Shown here piece by piece: positions 7,618 through 16,544 of a stretch of 64,000 nt of DNA. Numbering within the stretch: position 1 is the stretch's first letter; each line of letters starts with the position of its first letter. Source of the DNA: Variovorax sp. OK212 (GTDB lineage: Bacteria; Pseudomonadota; Gammaproteobacteria; Burkholderiales; Burkholderiaceae_C); contig NZ_FOLP01000017.1 of assembly GCF_900112425.1 (NCBI RefSeq), positions 62,001 to 126,000 on the forward strand, in the 5' to 3' direction. The position numbers and the translations under genes are program-made. The notes under the pieces are model-generated. The model was given only the letters and a program-made list of their open reading frames with translations, made no database searches and was not told the DNA's origin.

Positions 7618-9063
7618 ATGCCGATGCTCGACCTGATCATCGAAGGCGGCAGCGTGATCGACGGCAGCGCCGCGCCGCGCGTGCGCGCCGACGTGGGCGT
7701 GCATGAAGGGCGCATCGTGCGCATGGGCGACCTCGCGGACGTGGCGGCGCGCGAGCGCTTCGACGCGCGCGGGCGCATCGTGGCGCCCGGCTTCATCGAC
7801 GTGCACACGCACGATGACCGCTTGCTGCTCGACGCGCCGCAGGGCGTGCACCCCAAGCTGTCGCAGGGCGTGACCACCGTCATCACGGGCAATTGCGGCG
7901 TGAGCCTGGCGCCGCTGTGCTCGCCCGTCGCACCGCCCGCGCCGCTCGACTTGCTGGGCAGCGACGCGTGGCGCTTCGAACGCTTCGGCGACTACCTCGA
8001 CGCGCTCGAACAGGCACGGCCCGCGCTCAATGCGGCCTGCCTCGTCGGCCATTCGACCTTGCGCGTGCGGCACATGGCGCGGCTCGACCGCGTGGCCGAC
8101 AGCGACGAAGCACGGCGCATGGCCGAAGACCTCGCCGACGCGTTGGCCAGCGGCGCCATCGGCCTGTCGACCGGCCTCTACTATCCGCCGGCGCGTGCCG
8201 CGAGCGCGCAGGAGGTCATCGCCGTGGGCGCCGCGCTGGCCGGCGCACGCGGCATCGTCACCATGCACATCCGCGACGAAGGCGACGCCATCGACGACGC
8301 ACTGCGCGAGGCGCTGCAGATCGGACGCGCGCTGGGCGTGGACACGGTGCTGTCGCATCACAAGCTGGTCGGCAAGGCCAACCATGGCCGCTCGGTGCAG
8401 ACGCTCGCGGCCATCGAGAAGGCCGCCGAGACGCAGCAAGTCTGCTTCGACTGCTACCCCTACAACGCCTCGTCGACCATGCTGCTGCCGGGCCGCGTGG
8501 CGCAGTCCGACGACGTGCGCGTGACGTGGTCGAAGGCCGACGCCAGCGCGGCCGGCCGCTCGCTGTTCGACCTGGCGCGCGAGCGGGGCCGCTCGCCCGA
8601 ACAACTCGCAGCCGACTTGCAGCCCGCCGGCGCGATCTACTTCGCGATGAGCGAAGACGACGTGAGCCGCATCCTCGGCCACCCGATGGCCATGGTCGGC
8701 TCCGATGGCCTGGCGCACGACGTGAGCCCGCACCCGCGCCTGTGGGGCACCTTTGCGCGCGTGCTGGGCCACTACGTGCGCGAGCGCAAGCTGTTCTCGC
8801 TGGAGACGGCGGTGCACAAGATGACGGGCCTGAGCGCTCGCCGCTTCGGCCTGCGTGAACGCGGGTTGCTGACGCCCGGCCACCATGCCGACATCGTGGT
8901 GTTCGACGCGCAGCGCGTGGCCGACCGCGCGACCTTCGACCACCCGACCGAAGCCAGTGCCGGCATCGACGCCGTGTTCGTCAACGGCCGCCTCGCCTGC
9001 CGCGACGGCCGCACGACCGACGCGCATGCGGGGCGCGTGCTGCGCCACGGGCGTTCGGGCTGA
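7618..9063 (+). CDS. N-acyl-D-amino-acid deacylase (D-aminoacylase family amidohydrolase)
   Basis: This 481-residue amidohydrolase resembles D-aminoacylase, which releases free D-amino acids from N-acyl forms. The metal-site residues are visible: His63 and His65 in DVHTHDD, Cys93 in ITGNCGVS, His217 in MHIRDEGD, His247/His248 in LSHHK and Asp363 in MVGSDG. The Cys ligand is characteristic of this subfamily as opposed to dihydroorotases. No signal peptide, so it acts in the cytoplasm. The start at 7618 follows GAAGG; an ATG two codons later is also possible. It is coupled to the Bug receptor 4 bases upstream and probably regulated by the divergent LysR protein. The exact acyl substrate cannot be read from sequence. 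Confidence 0.88.
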   Translation: MPMLDLIIEGGSVIDGSAAPRVRADVGVHEGRIVRMGDLADVAARERFDARGRIVAPGFIDVHTHDDRLLLDAPQGVHPKLSQGVTTVITGNCGVSLAPLCSPVAPPAPLDLLGSDAWRFERFGDYLDALEQARPALNAACLVGHSTLRVRHMARLDRVADSDEARRMAEDLADALASGAIGLSTGLYYPPARAASAQEVIAVGAALAGARGIVTMHIRDEGDAIDDALREALQIGRALGVDTVLSHHKLVGKANHGRSVQTLAAIEKAAETQQVCFDCYPYNASSTMLLPGRVAQSDDVRVTWSKADASAAGRSLFDLARERGRSPEQLAADLQPAGAIYFAMSEDDVSRILGHPMAMVGSDGLAHDVSPHPRLWGTFARVLGHYVRERKLFSLETAVHKMTGLSARRFGLRERGLLTPGHHADIVVFDAQRVADRATFDHPTEASAGIDAVFVNGRLACRDGRTTDAHAGRVLRHGRSG

Positions 9064-9181
9064 CTTTGCGCATGTCCCGCGCGTGACGCCGAAACGCGCC
9101 GCGCGGTAGCGCCTTTCACCGAGCTTGGCTAACGTCGCGGCCACACACACCACCCGCCACCCACTGCCGGAGCTTTCAGCC

Positions 9182-10306
9182 ATGAGCACCACCAGCCTCC
9201 TGATCCGCAAGGACCAGCTCGCCACCACGCGCCTGCACACCGCCACCGACGAACCGCTGGCCGACGGCCAGGTGCGCGTGCGCATCGACGGCTTTGCGCT
9301 CACCTCGAACAACATCACGTATGCCGCCTTCGGCGACGCGATGAGCTACTGGCAGTTCTACCCGACGGGCGAGGACGACTGGGGCAGCATCCCCGTGTGG
9401 GGCTTCGCCAGCGTGGTGCAGTCGCTGCACCCGGGCGTGGCGGTGGGCGAGCGCCTGTATGGCTACTGGCCGATGGCCTCGGGCGCGGTGCTGAGCCCCG
9501 GGCGGCTGTCGCCCGAACGCTTCGCCGACGTGGCCGAGCACCGCGCGGCATTGCCCGCGGTCTACAACCAGTACTTCCGCTGCGCCAGCGACCCGCTCTA
9601 CACCGCCGGCACCGAAGACCTGCAGGCGCTGCTGCGCCCGCTGTTCATCACCTCGTGGCTCATCGACGACTTCATGGGCGACAACGATTTCTTCGGCGCG
9701 AAGACGATGCTGCTTTCGAGCGCATCGAGCAAGACGGCCTACGGCACCGCCTTCCAGCTGCACCAGCGGCATGACAGCGAGGGCATCGAGGTGATCGGCC
9801 TCACCTCCCCCGCCAACGTGGCCTTCTGCGAAAGCCTGGGCTGCTACGACCGCGTCGTGACCTACGACGCGCTGGACACCATCGCGGCCGACACGCCCTG
9901 CGTGTACGTCGACTTCGCGGGCAACGGCGCGCTGCGCAACGCCATCCACGAACGCTTCGCGAACCTGAAGTACAGCAGCTCCATCGGCGGCACGCACGTG
10001 GAGCAGCTCGCGGCCAAGGGCGCGGGCAAGGACCTGGCCGGCCCGCGCGCCACGCTGTTCTTCGCGCCCGCGCAGATCAAGAAGCGCACCGGCGAATGGG
10101 GCGCCGACGAGTTCGGCCGGCGCATGGTCGCGGCCTGGCACCACTTCCTGGCCTCGGTCACCGGCGCGAAGAACCCCTGGCTGCACGCCGAGCACCACGA
10201 CGGCGGCGTGGCGGTACAGGCGGCCTACGCCCACGTGCTCGCGGGCAAGGGCGACCCGCGCACCGGCCATATCCTTTCTCTTTGCAGGCAACCCGCGGGC
10301 GGTTGA
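9182..10306 (+). CDS. DUF2855 family protein
   Basis: This 374-residue cytoplasmic protein matches DUF2855. The N-terminal part (IRKDQLATTRLHT, VRVRIDGFALTSNNITYA, VPVWGFASVV-like) resembles the GroES-like domain of medium-chain dehydrogenases/reductases. The central part (MLLSSASSKTAYGTAF, then VIGLTS) looks like a Rossmann-type nucleotide-binding fold with a degenerate glycine motif. A relationship to quinone-oxidoreductase-like enzymes is therefore plausible, but no activity is established. The ATG at 9182 was chosen because a GGAG lies upstream and it begins the conserved region. The gap before it (9064-9181) holds nothing recognisable. It is followed 34 bases later by srkA. Confidence 0.82.
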   Translation: MSTTSLLIRKDQLATTRLHTATDEPLADGQVRVRIDGFALTSNNITYAAFGDAMSYWQFYPTGEDDWGSIPVWGFASVVQSLHPGVAVGERLYGYWPMASGAVLSPGRLSPERFADVAEHRAALPAVYNQYFRCASDPLYTAGTEDLQALLRPLFITSWLIDDFMGDNDFFGAKTMLLSSASSKTAYGTAFQLHQRHDSEGIEVIGLTSPANVAFCESLGCYDRVVTYDALDTIAADTPCVYVDFAGNGALRNAIHERFANLKYSSSIGGTHVEQLAAKGAGKDLAGPRATLFFAPAQIKKRTGEWGADEFGRRMVAAWHHFLASVTGAKNPWLHAEHHDGGVAVQAAYAHVLAGKGDPRTGHILSLCRQPAGG

Positions 10307-10340
10307 GGGCGCGCGGGCGCCGTGTGGCGACAATCGCCGC

Positions 10341-11375
10341 ATGACCCCTTCTTCCGCGGCGCCCGCGAACACCCATCCTTACGAGAGCCTCACGCCCGAC
10401 GTGGTGCTCGACGCGCTCGCGACGCTCGGCCTGCACGGCGACGGCCGGCTCACCGGCCTGAACTCCTATGAAAACCGGGTCTACCAGGTGTTCCTGGAAG
10501 ACCGCTCCGCCGTGGTGGTCAAGTTCTACCGCCCCGGCCGCTGGAGCGAGGCCGAGATCCTCGAGGAGCACGGCTTCTCGCTCGAACTGGCCGCCGGCGA
10601 AGTGCCGGCCGTGCCGCCGCTGGCCTTCGACGGCAAGACCCTGCACCACCACGCCGGCTTCGCGTTCAGCGTGAGCCCCTACCGCGGCGGCCGCGCGCCC
10701 GAGCTCGACGACTTCGAGGTGCTCGAATGGGTGGGCCGCTTCCTGGCGCGCATCCACACCGTGGGCAGCGCCAGGCCCTTCGAGGCCCGCCCCGCGCTCG
10801 ACCTGCACACCTTCGGCCTCGACTCGCGCGACTGGCTGCTGGAGAACGACAAGATCCCGCTCGACGTGCAGCGCGACTGGGAAACGGCCTGCAACGCGGC
10901 GCTGGACATGGTGCGCCAGACCGCGCTGGCGCTGCAGCCGCCGGCCTCCGACTTCAAGCCCCGCAAGCTGCGCCTGCATGGCGACGTGCACCCCGGCAAC
11001 ATTTTGTGGACGCCCACCGACCGCCCGGGCGGCGGCCCGCACTTCGTCGACCTGGACGACGCGCGCACCGGCTTCGCGGTGCAGGACCTGTGGATGCTGC
11101 TGTCGGGCGACCGCGCGCAGCGCACCGCGCAACTGTCGGGCCTGCTCGACGGCTACGAGCAGTTCCGCGAGTTCGACCGGCGCGAGCTGGCGCTGATCGA
11201 GCCGCTGCGCACGCTGCGGCTCATTCACTACAGCGCGTGGCTGGCGCGGCGCTGGGAAGATCCGATCTTCCCCATCAACTTCCCGTGGTTCGGCTCCAGC
11301 GACTACTGGAAGGGGCAGATCCTCGTGCTGGAAGACCAGTGCGAGCAGATGGCCGAAGAGCCGCTCTACGCCTGA
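10341..11375 (+). CDS. srkA: Stress response serine/threonine kinase SrkA (YihE/RdoA)
   Basis: This 344-residue protein has the aminoglycoside-phosphotransferase-like kinase fold of SrkA. Visible motifs are an ATP-loop region near LNSYENRVYQV, Lys in VVVKFYRPGRW, the catalytic loop LHGDVHPGNILW (about residue 212) and the metal-binding FVDLDDARTG (about residue 234). The C-terminal segment WLARRWEDPIFPINFPWF is typical of the family. In E. coli the enzyme protects against stress-induced programmed death and extracytoplasmic stress; its substrate is poorly known. It is slightly longer than E. coli SrkA. Its last 10 bases overlap the end of the convergent LysR gene (11366-11375). Confidence 0.92.
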   Translation: MTPSSAAPANTHPYESLTPDVVLDALATLGLHGDGRLTGLNSYENRVYQVFLEDRSAVVVKFYRPGRWSEAEILEEHGFSLELAAGEVPAVPPLAFDGKTLHHHAGFAFSVSPYRGGRAPELDDFEVLEWVGRFLARIHTVGSARPFEARPALDLHTFGLDSRDWLLENDKIPLDVQRDWETACNAALDMVRQTALALQPPASDFKPRKLRLHGDVHPGNILWTPTDRPGGGPHFVDLDDARTGFAVQDLWMLLSGDRAQRTAQLSGLLDGYEQFREFDRRELALIEPLRTLRLIHYSAWLARRWEDPIFPINFPWFGSSDYWKGQILVLEDQCEQMAEEPLYA

Positions 11376-12271
11376 CTTTCGGCGGCGGCGGCCGGAAGGC
11401 TGTCCGCCACGCCCTGCAGCAGCCGCTCGACCAGCACGTTGCTCGGCCCCGAGCGCCAGATGCCGTAGGCCTCCGACTGCGCCACCGGCCGGTCCAGCGG
11501 CCTGAACGCCGCGCCGCGCAGGGCCGAATGCCGCATCGCCTGCGGCACCAGCGCCACGCCCAGGCCCTGGGACACCAGCGACACCACCGCGAGCCAGTGG
11601 CGCACCTCGTGCCGCACCTCGGGCAGGAAGCCCGCGTCGGCGCAGATCGACAGGATGCGCTCGTGGTAATCGGGTGAGGCCTCGCGCGAGAACAGCACGA
11701 AGGGCTGGTCGCGCAGGTCGGCCGGCGCCAGCACCCGCTTGCGCGCCAGCGCATGCCCCACCGGCAGGCAGGCCACGAAAGGCTCCGACAGCAGCAACCG
11801 GTGCTGCAGCTCCAGCGGCACGCGGCGCGTGTGGGCAAAGCCCAGGTCGAGCCGGTCGTTCAGCAGCTCGGTGATCTGCACGCCCGAATTCAGTTCGCTC
11901 AGCGTGATGCGCACCGCGGGGTGCTTCTCCTGGAACGCGCGCAGCGCCTGCGGCAGGCCCCGGTACAGCATGGCGCCCACGAAACCGATGCGCAGCCGCC
12001 CGGCGGAGCCCAGCGCCACGTCGCGCGCCTCGATGGCGGCTTCTTCGGCCTGCAGCAGCACGCGCCGCGCCGACACGCGCAGCGCTTCACCCGCAGGCGT
12101 GAGCCGCACCTCCTTGCTGTTGCGCTCGAACAGCCGCGCGCCCACGGTCTCTTCGAGCTGCCGGATCGCCACCGACAGCGGCGGCTGCGAGATCGACAGG
12201 CGCCGCGCCGCCCGCCCGAAGTGCAGCTCTTCGGCGAGCACGGAGAAGTAGCGCAGGTGACGCAGTTCCAT
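11366..12271 (-). CDS. LysR-family transcriptional regulator
   Basis: This 301-residue regulator has a standard N-terminal helix-turn-helix (ELRHLRYFSVLAEELHFG, then SISQPPLSVAIRQLE), a linker and a substrate-binding domain. The sequence type is close to BenM/CatM- and CbbR-like regulators of aromatic or carboxylate catabolism. It is divergent from the acyl-CoA dehydrogenase gene across 100 bp and probably controls the acyl-CoA dehydrogenase, Bug receptor and CoA-transferase set. The gap contains an AAATCGA direct repeat that could be its site. Convergent overlap with srkA is 10 bp. Confidence 0.9.
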   Translation of the reverse strand: MELRHLRYFSVLAEELHFGRAARRLSISQPPLSVAIRQLEETVGARLFERNSKEVRLTPAGEALRVSARRVLLQAEEAAIEARDVALGSAGRLRIGFVGAMLYRGLPQALRAFQEKHPAVRITLSELNSGVQITELLNDRLDLGFAHTRRVPLELQHRLLLSEPFVACLPVGHALARKRVLAPADLRDQPFVLFSREASPDYHERILSICADAGFLPEVRHEVRHWLAVVSLVSQGLGVALVPQAMRHSALRGAAFRPLDRPVAQSEAYGIWRSGPSNVLVERLLQGVADSLPAAAAESQA

Positions 12272-12278
12272 GAATAGT

Positions 12279-12306
12279 CAAATCGAATCGAACAAGACCA
12301 AATCGA
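12279..12306. promoter_or_regulatory. Direct repeat CAAATCGA in the LysR/acyl-CoA dehydrogenase gap
   Basis: CAAATCGA occurs at 12279-12286 and again at 12299-12306, 20 bp apart or about two helical turns. LysR proteins often bind two sites on one face of DNA between divergent genes, so this is a candidate operator. The evidence is position and spacing only. Confidence 0.3.
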
Positions 12307-12371
12307 TATTAGACACGGATCGTCGTGGCTTCAACAATGCGCCAAACCAGGAAACCAAGGAGACAAAGCGC

Positions 12372-14063
12372 ATGTCCGAGCACGCCCATCCGATCCCCGA
12401 TCGCCACGGCCAGAACCTGTTCACCACCGACGCCGAGCTGCATGGCCTGCTCGCGCTCTACCTGCCGGACGACCTGCGCCGGCACATGCAGCCGCACTTC
12501 GAGCGCCTGGGCGGCCTCGCGGGCGGCCTGCTCGACGAACTGGCCGGCACCGCCGACCGCAATCCGCCCACGCTGAAGCAGCGCACGCGCACCGGCCTGG
12601 ACGACCAGAAGGTCGTGAAGCACCCCGCCTACGTCGAGATGGAGCGCCTGGCGCTCGCCGAGTTCGGCCTGGCCGCCATCTCGCACCGCGACGACACGCT
12701 GGGCTGGCAGGGCAAGATGCCGCCGCTGGTCAAGTACGTGCTGACCTACCTGTTCGTGCAGGCGGAGTTCGGCCTGTGCTGCCCGGTGTCCATGACCGAT
12801 TCGCTCACGCGCACGCTGAAGAAATTCGGCAAGCCCGAACTGGTCGCCAGGTACCTGCCACGGCTGACCTCGCTCGACTTCGACGAACTGGCGCAGGGCG
12901 CCATGTTCATGACCGAGCAGGCCGCCGGCTCCGACATTGCCGCCACCGCCACGCTGGCGCACCAGGAGGCCGACGGCAGCTGGCGCCTCACGGGCGACAA
13001 GTGGTTCTGCTCGAACCCCGACGCCGACTTTGCGATGGTGCTGGCGCGGGCCGACGACGGCCTCGCGGGCATGAAGGGCGTCTCGCTGTTCCTGCTGCCG
13101 CGCCGGCTGGACGACGGCAGCCTGAACCGCTACCGCATCATCCGGCTGAAGGACAAGCTGGGCACGCGCTCGATGGCCAGCGGCGAGATCCGCCTCGAAG
13201 GCGCCGTGGCGTACCTGGTGGGCGAGGCCGGCCGCGGCTTCGTGCAGATGGCCGACATGGTCAACAACTCGCGCCTGTCGAACGGCGTGCGCGCCGCGGG
13301 CCTGATGCGCCGCGCGGTGGCCGAGGCCGAGTTCATCGCCTCCGAGCGCCGCGCCTTCGGCCGCACGCTGGAGCAGATGCCGCTCATGCAGCGCCAGCTC
13401 GACAAGCTGCGCCTGCCGGCCGAGCAGGCGCGCACCATGGTGTGCCAGACCGCCCTGGCGCTCGCGCGTTCCGATGCGAGCGAGCCCGAGGCGTACGCGC
13501 TGCTGCGCATCCTCACGCCGCTCATCAAGTTCCGCGCATGCCGCGACGCGCGCAAGGTGACGGGCGACGCCATGGAAGTGCGCGGCGGCTGCGGCTACAT
13601 CGAGGAGTGGAGCGACGCGCGGCTGGTGCGCGACGCGCACCTGGGCTCGATCTGGGAAGGCACCAGCAACATCGTGGCGCTGGACGTGATTCGTGCGGTG
13701 AAGCGCGAAGGCTCGCTGCCCGTGCTGCGCGCGCACTGCGAGAAGCTGCTGGCCGACGCTGCGCTCGCACCGGCTTTTGCCAAGGCCCTGCGCGACGCGC
13801 TCGCGCGCGCCGCCGCCCTGGCCGAGACCGCCGCGCACGAAGGCGGCGACGTGCTCGCACGGCAGGCCGCCTCGGCGCTCTACCACTGCACCAGCGCCAT
13901 CGCGATGGCCTGGGAGGCCTCGCACAGCGGCTCCGCGCCGCGCCTGCGCTGGGCGCAGCTGGTGCTGCTGCACCGCGTGCTGCCGCGCGACCCGCTCTCG
14001 CCCGACGCCATGCCCGCCGACTGGAACACGACCGCCGAACGCAGCGCCGCGGCACTTGCCTGA
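12372..14063 (+). CDS. Acyl-CoA dehydrogenase family protein, AidB-like
   Basis: This 563-residue flavoprotein is longer than the usual 380-residue acyl-CoA dehydrogenase and of AidB-like length. Family signatures are GAMFMTEQAAGSD (FAD/substrate region), WFCSNPDAD and, near the C-terminal half, DAMEVRGGCGYIEEW followed by the IWEGTSNIVALD motif that holds FAD. The start at 12372 follows AAGGAG; an upstream in-frame ATG at 12270 is unlikely. With a CoA transferase downstream, a catabolic role on a CoA-activated acid is more likely than AidB's alkylation-response role. It heads a three-gene plus-strand unit with a Bug receptor and CoA transferase, though the repeat island separates the last gene. 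Confidence 0.87.
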   Translation: MSEHAHPIPDRHGQNLFTTDAELHGLLALYLPDDLRRHMQPHFERLGGLAGGLLDELAGTADRNPPTLKQRTRTGLDDQKVVKHPAYVEMERLALAEFGLAAISHRDDTLGWQGKMPPLVKYVLTYLFVQAEFGLCCPVSMTDSLTRTLKKFGKPELVARYLPRLTSLDFDELAQGAMFMTEQAAGSDIAATATLAHQEADGSWRLTGDKWFCSNPDADFAMVLARADDGLAGMKGVSLFLLPRRLDDGSLNRYRIIRLKDKLGTRSMASGEIRLEGAVAYLVGEAGRGFVQMADMVNNSRLSNGVRAAGLMRRAVAEAEFIASERRAFGRTLEQMPLMQRQLDKLRLPAEQARTMVCQTALALARSDASEPEAYALLRILTPLIKFRACRDARKVTGDAMEVRGGCGYIEEWSDARLVRDAHLGSIWEGTSNIVALDVIRAVKREGSLPVLRAHCEKLLADAALAPAFAKALRDALARAAALAETAAHEGGDVLARQAASALYHCTSAIAMAWEASHSGSAPRLRWAQLVLLHRVLPRDPLSPDAMPADWNTTAERSAAALA

Positions 14064-14097
14064 GCCTTCCCCTGAACACAAGAACCGGAGACAACCC

Positions 14098-15084
14098 TTG
14101 AAACGCTCGACCTTCCTGCTGGCCGCCTGCGCCACGCTCTTCACCACGGTGCCCGCCGTCACCATCGTTCACGCGGCCGACGCCTTCCCCACCAAGCCGC
14201 TGATGCTGGTGGTGCCCTTCCCGCCCGGCGGCCCCACCGACGCGATGGCGCGCACGCTCGCCGCCGAGATGAAGGACCGCCTCGGCCAGCCCATGATCGT
14301 GGAGAACCGCGCGGGCGCGGGCGGCAACATCGGCGCCGAGTACGTGGCGCGCGCCGAGGCCGACGGCCACACGCTGATGTTCGGCACCTCGGGCCCGCTG
14401 GCCATCAACGCCAGCCTGTACCGCAAGATCAACTACGACCCGGTGAAGAGCTTCGCGCCCGTCATCCAGGTCGGCTACCTGCCCAACATCCTGGTGGTGA
14501 ACCCCGCGCTGCCGGTGAAGAACGTGCCCGAACTCGTGGCCTACGCCAAGGCCAACCCCGGCAAGCTGAGCTACGCCTCGTCGGGCAACGGCGCGTCGTC
14601 GCACCTCGCGGGCGTGCTCTTCAACTCGGTGGCCGGCACCGACCTGCAGCACATTCCCTACAAGGGCACGGGCCCGGCGCTCAACGACCTGCTGGGCAAC
14701 CAGGTCAGCATGACCTTCACCGACATCCTCACCGCGCTGCCCTACGTCAAGGCCGGCAAGCTGCGCGCGCTGGGCGTGGCCACGCTCGCCCGCTCGCAGG
14801 CGCTGCCCAACGTGCCGACCATCTCGGAGCAGGGCTACAAGGGCTACGACGTGAGCGTGTTCTTCGGCATCGTCGCGCCGGCCGGCACGCCGCCCGACCG
14901 CGTGGCCAAGCTGAACCGTGCCTTTGCGGAAGTTCTCAATTCACCGAAGGTGAAGCAGATGTTCGCCTCGCAAGGTCTGGAGGCACCGACCGATACATCG
15001 CCGCAGAAGCTCGGGCAGTTCATTGCGACCGAGTCGGTCAAGTGGAAGGACGTCGTGCAGAAGTCTGGGGCGCAGCTCGATTGA
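14098..15084 (+). CDS. Bug/TctC-family periplasmic solute-binding receptor
   Basis: This is a 328-residue Bug receptor. It starts at a TTG (14098) with GGAG seven bases upstream; the first residues (M)KRSTFLLAACATLF form a Sec-type signal peptide. Mature-domain hallmarks include KPLMLVVPFPPGGPTDAMAR, ENRAGAGGNIGAEYVA and QHIPYKGTGPALNDLLG. Bug proteins capture carboxylates or related solutes, sometimes for signalling rather than transport. It lies 34 bases after the acyl-CoA dehydrogenase gene and presumably binds the substrate or precursor of that pathway. Confidence 0.9.
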   Translation: MKRSTFLLAACATLFTTVPAVTIVHAADAFPTKPLMLVVPFPPGGPTDAMARTLAAEMKDRLGQPMIVENRAGAGGNIGAEYVARAEADGHTLMFGTSGPLAINASLYRKINYDPVKSFAPVIQVGYLPNILVVNPALPVKNVPELVAYAKANPGKLSYASSGNGASSHLAGVLFNSVAGTDLQHIPYKGTGPALNDLLGNQVSMTFTDILTALPYVKAGKLRALGVATLARSQALPNVPTISEQGYKGYDVSVFFGIVAPAGTPPDRVAKLNRAFAEVLNSPKVKQMFASQGLEAPTDTSPQKLGQFIATESVKWKDVVQKSGAQLD

Positions 15085-15117
15085 GGCTGTTGTTCAGGGC
15101 GGCGATCAGGCGGACGG

Positions 15118-15185
15118 GGTACCTTGCTCCGCGAATGTCCCCCGGGGCTGCGCGCCTCCTCCTTTATTTCGCTGCGCAAGGCACC
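15118..15185 (-). repeat. Hairpin repeat, copy A (reverse orientation)
   Basis: In minus orientation the outer arm GGTGCCTTGC pairs with GCAAGGTACC (one G-U), an inner stem GCGAA/TTCGC encloses the conserved loop starting ATAAAGGAGGAGG and ending GGGGGACA, and GCA faces TCC as an internal loop. Copy B at 15263-15326 has the same loop and internal mismatch but a different, still complementary outer arm. The 15186-15262 stretch between them also has a relative next to copy C near 54800-54889. Confidence 0.8.
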
Positions 15186-15262
15186 CCATCGGCCTGGTCG
15201 TTTTCAGAGCCGGGGTTGATCGCAGGATCACCAGCAACGTGTCCACGTGCACAGGGCATCGG

Positions 15263-15326
15263 GTGCTCCCCGCAGCGAAATAAAGGGGGAGGCCGCAGGC
15301 CGGAGGACATTCGCGGAGGGGAGTAC
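15263..15326 (+). repeat. Hairpin repeat, copy B
   Basis: The outer arm GTGCTCCCC (15263-15271) pairs with GGGGAGTAC (15318-15326) with one G-U. The GCA/GGA internal loop and GCGAA/TTCGC inner stem flank a conserved loop (ATAAAGG, then GGCCGCAGGCC, then GGACA). It points opposite to copy A, making a hairpin-spacer-hairpin island of about 210 bp between the Bug receptor and CoA-transferase genes. Short open frames across it are not genes. Confidence 0.82.
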
Positions 15327-15383
15327 CCGGTGGCCTGAGCACGCGCCCCGAAAAAACCGAGCGCACAAACAAAAGGAACAGCA

Positions 15384-16529
15384 ATGACACAACCCCAAGG
15401 CGCCCTCGCAGGCATCCGCGTCCTCGACATCTCAAGAATCCTCGGCGGCCCCTACTGCGGCCAGATCCTCGGTGACCACGGCGCCGACGTGCTCAAGGTC
15501 GAGCCCCCGCAGGGCGACGACACGCGCGCCTGGGGCCCGCCGTTCAAGGAAGGCGTGGCCTCGTACTACCACGGCCTGAACCGCAACAAGCGCGTGCAGC
15601 ACCTCGACTTCTCCACCGACGAGGGCCGCGAGGCCTTGCTCGCGCTGGTCGCAGAGGCCGACGTGCTGATCGAGAACTTCAAGACCGGCACCATGGAACG
15701 CTGGGGCATCGGTTACGAGACGCTGTCGCAACGCTTCCCCCGCCTCGTGTGGTGCCGCGTGTCGGGCTTCGGCGCCGACGGCCCCTTGGGCGCCCTGCCC
15801 GGCTACGACGCCGCGGTGCAGGCCATGACCGGCATCATGAGCATCAACGGCGAGGCCGACGGCGGCCCGCTGCGCGTGGGCCTGCCGGTGGTCGACATGG
15901 TGACGGGGCTGAACGCGGTGATCGGCGTGCTGCTCGCGCTGCAGGAACGCCAGCGCAGCGGACGCGGCCAGTTCGTGGAAGCCGCGCTGTACGACAGCGG
16001 CCTGTCGCTGCTGCACCCGCACGCGGCCAACTGGTTCATGGACGGCACCGCGCCGCGCCGCACCGGCAACGCGCACCCCAACATCTACCCCTACGACGCG
16101 CTGGCCACCGGCACCGACCCGGTGTTCGTGGCGGTGGGCAACGACCGCCAGTTCGCCAGCCTGTGCCGCTGCATCGGCCTGCCCGCGCTGTCGGACGATC
16201 CGCTGTACCGCACCGCCGGTGCGCGCTCGGTGCACCGCGACGGGCTCAAGCAGCAGCTGGAAGCCGCCATGGCCGCGTTCGACGGCCGCGAACTGGTCGA
16301 GCAGCTCATGGCCGCCGGCGTGCCCGCCGCGCCGGTGCTGCCGGTCGATGCCGCGCTGCAGCACCCGCACACGCTGCACCGCGAGATGGTGGTCGAGATG
16401 CCGGGCGGCTACCGCGGCATCGGCGCACCGGTGAAGCTCAGCCGCACGCCGGCCAGCTACCGGCATGCGCCGCTCACGCCGGGCAACGCCTTCCTGCCCG
16501 GGGACGACTCGGCGCAAGAATCAGCGTAA
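15384..16529 (+). CDS. Class III (CaiB/BaiF, Frc-type) acyl-CoA transferase
   Basis: This 381-residue protein moves CoA between carboxylic acids. The N-terminal GIRVLDISRILGGPYCGQILGD block and the ADVLKVEPP region are typical of formyl-CoA transferase relatives. Asp171 in LPVVDMVTGLNAV aligns with the position of the catalytic Asp that forms the acyl-anhydride in Frc. The usual middle GHRRTGNAHPNIYPY-like region is present. It probably activates the acid whose CoA ester the upstream acyl-CoA dehydrogenase oxidises. The 299-bp gap before it is filled by the hairpin-repeat island, so it may have its own promoter; AAAGGAACAGCA precedes the ATG. Confidence 0.9.
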   Translation: MTQPQGALAGIRVLDISRILGGPYCGQILGDHGADVLKVEPPQGDDTRAWGPPFKEGVASYYHGLNRNKRVQHLDFSTDEGREALLALVAEADVLIENFKTGTMERWGIGYETLSQRFPRLVWCRVSGFGADGPLGALPGYDAAVQAMTGIMSINGEADGGPLRVGLPVVDMVTGLNAVIGVLLALQERQRSGRGQFVEAALYDSGLSLLHPHAANWFMDGTAPRRTGNAHPNIYPYDALATGTDPVFVAVGNDRQFASLCRCIGLPALSDDPLYRTAGARSVHRDGLKQQLEAAMAAFDGRELVEQLMAAGVPAAPVLPVDAALQHPHTLHREMVVEMPGGYRGIGAPVKLSRTPASYRHAPLTPGNAFLPGDDSAQESA

Positions 16530-16544
16530 ACCTCAGCGCAAGAT

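Noticed and set aside
15042-15435. Short open frames across the hairpin repeats after the Bug receptor gene
   Set aside because: Frames exist on both strands, follow repeat sequence, lack starts with SD, and recur in the other repeat copy; they are repeat-derived.
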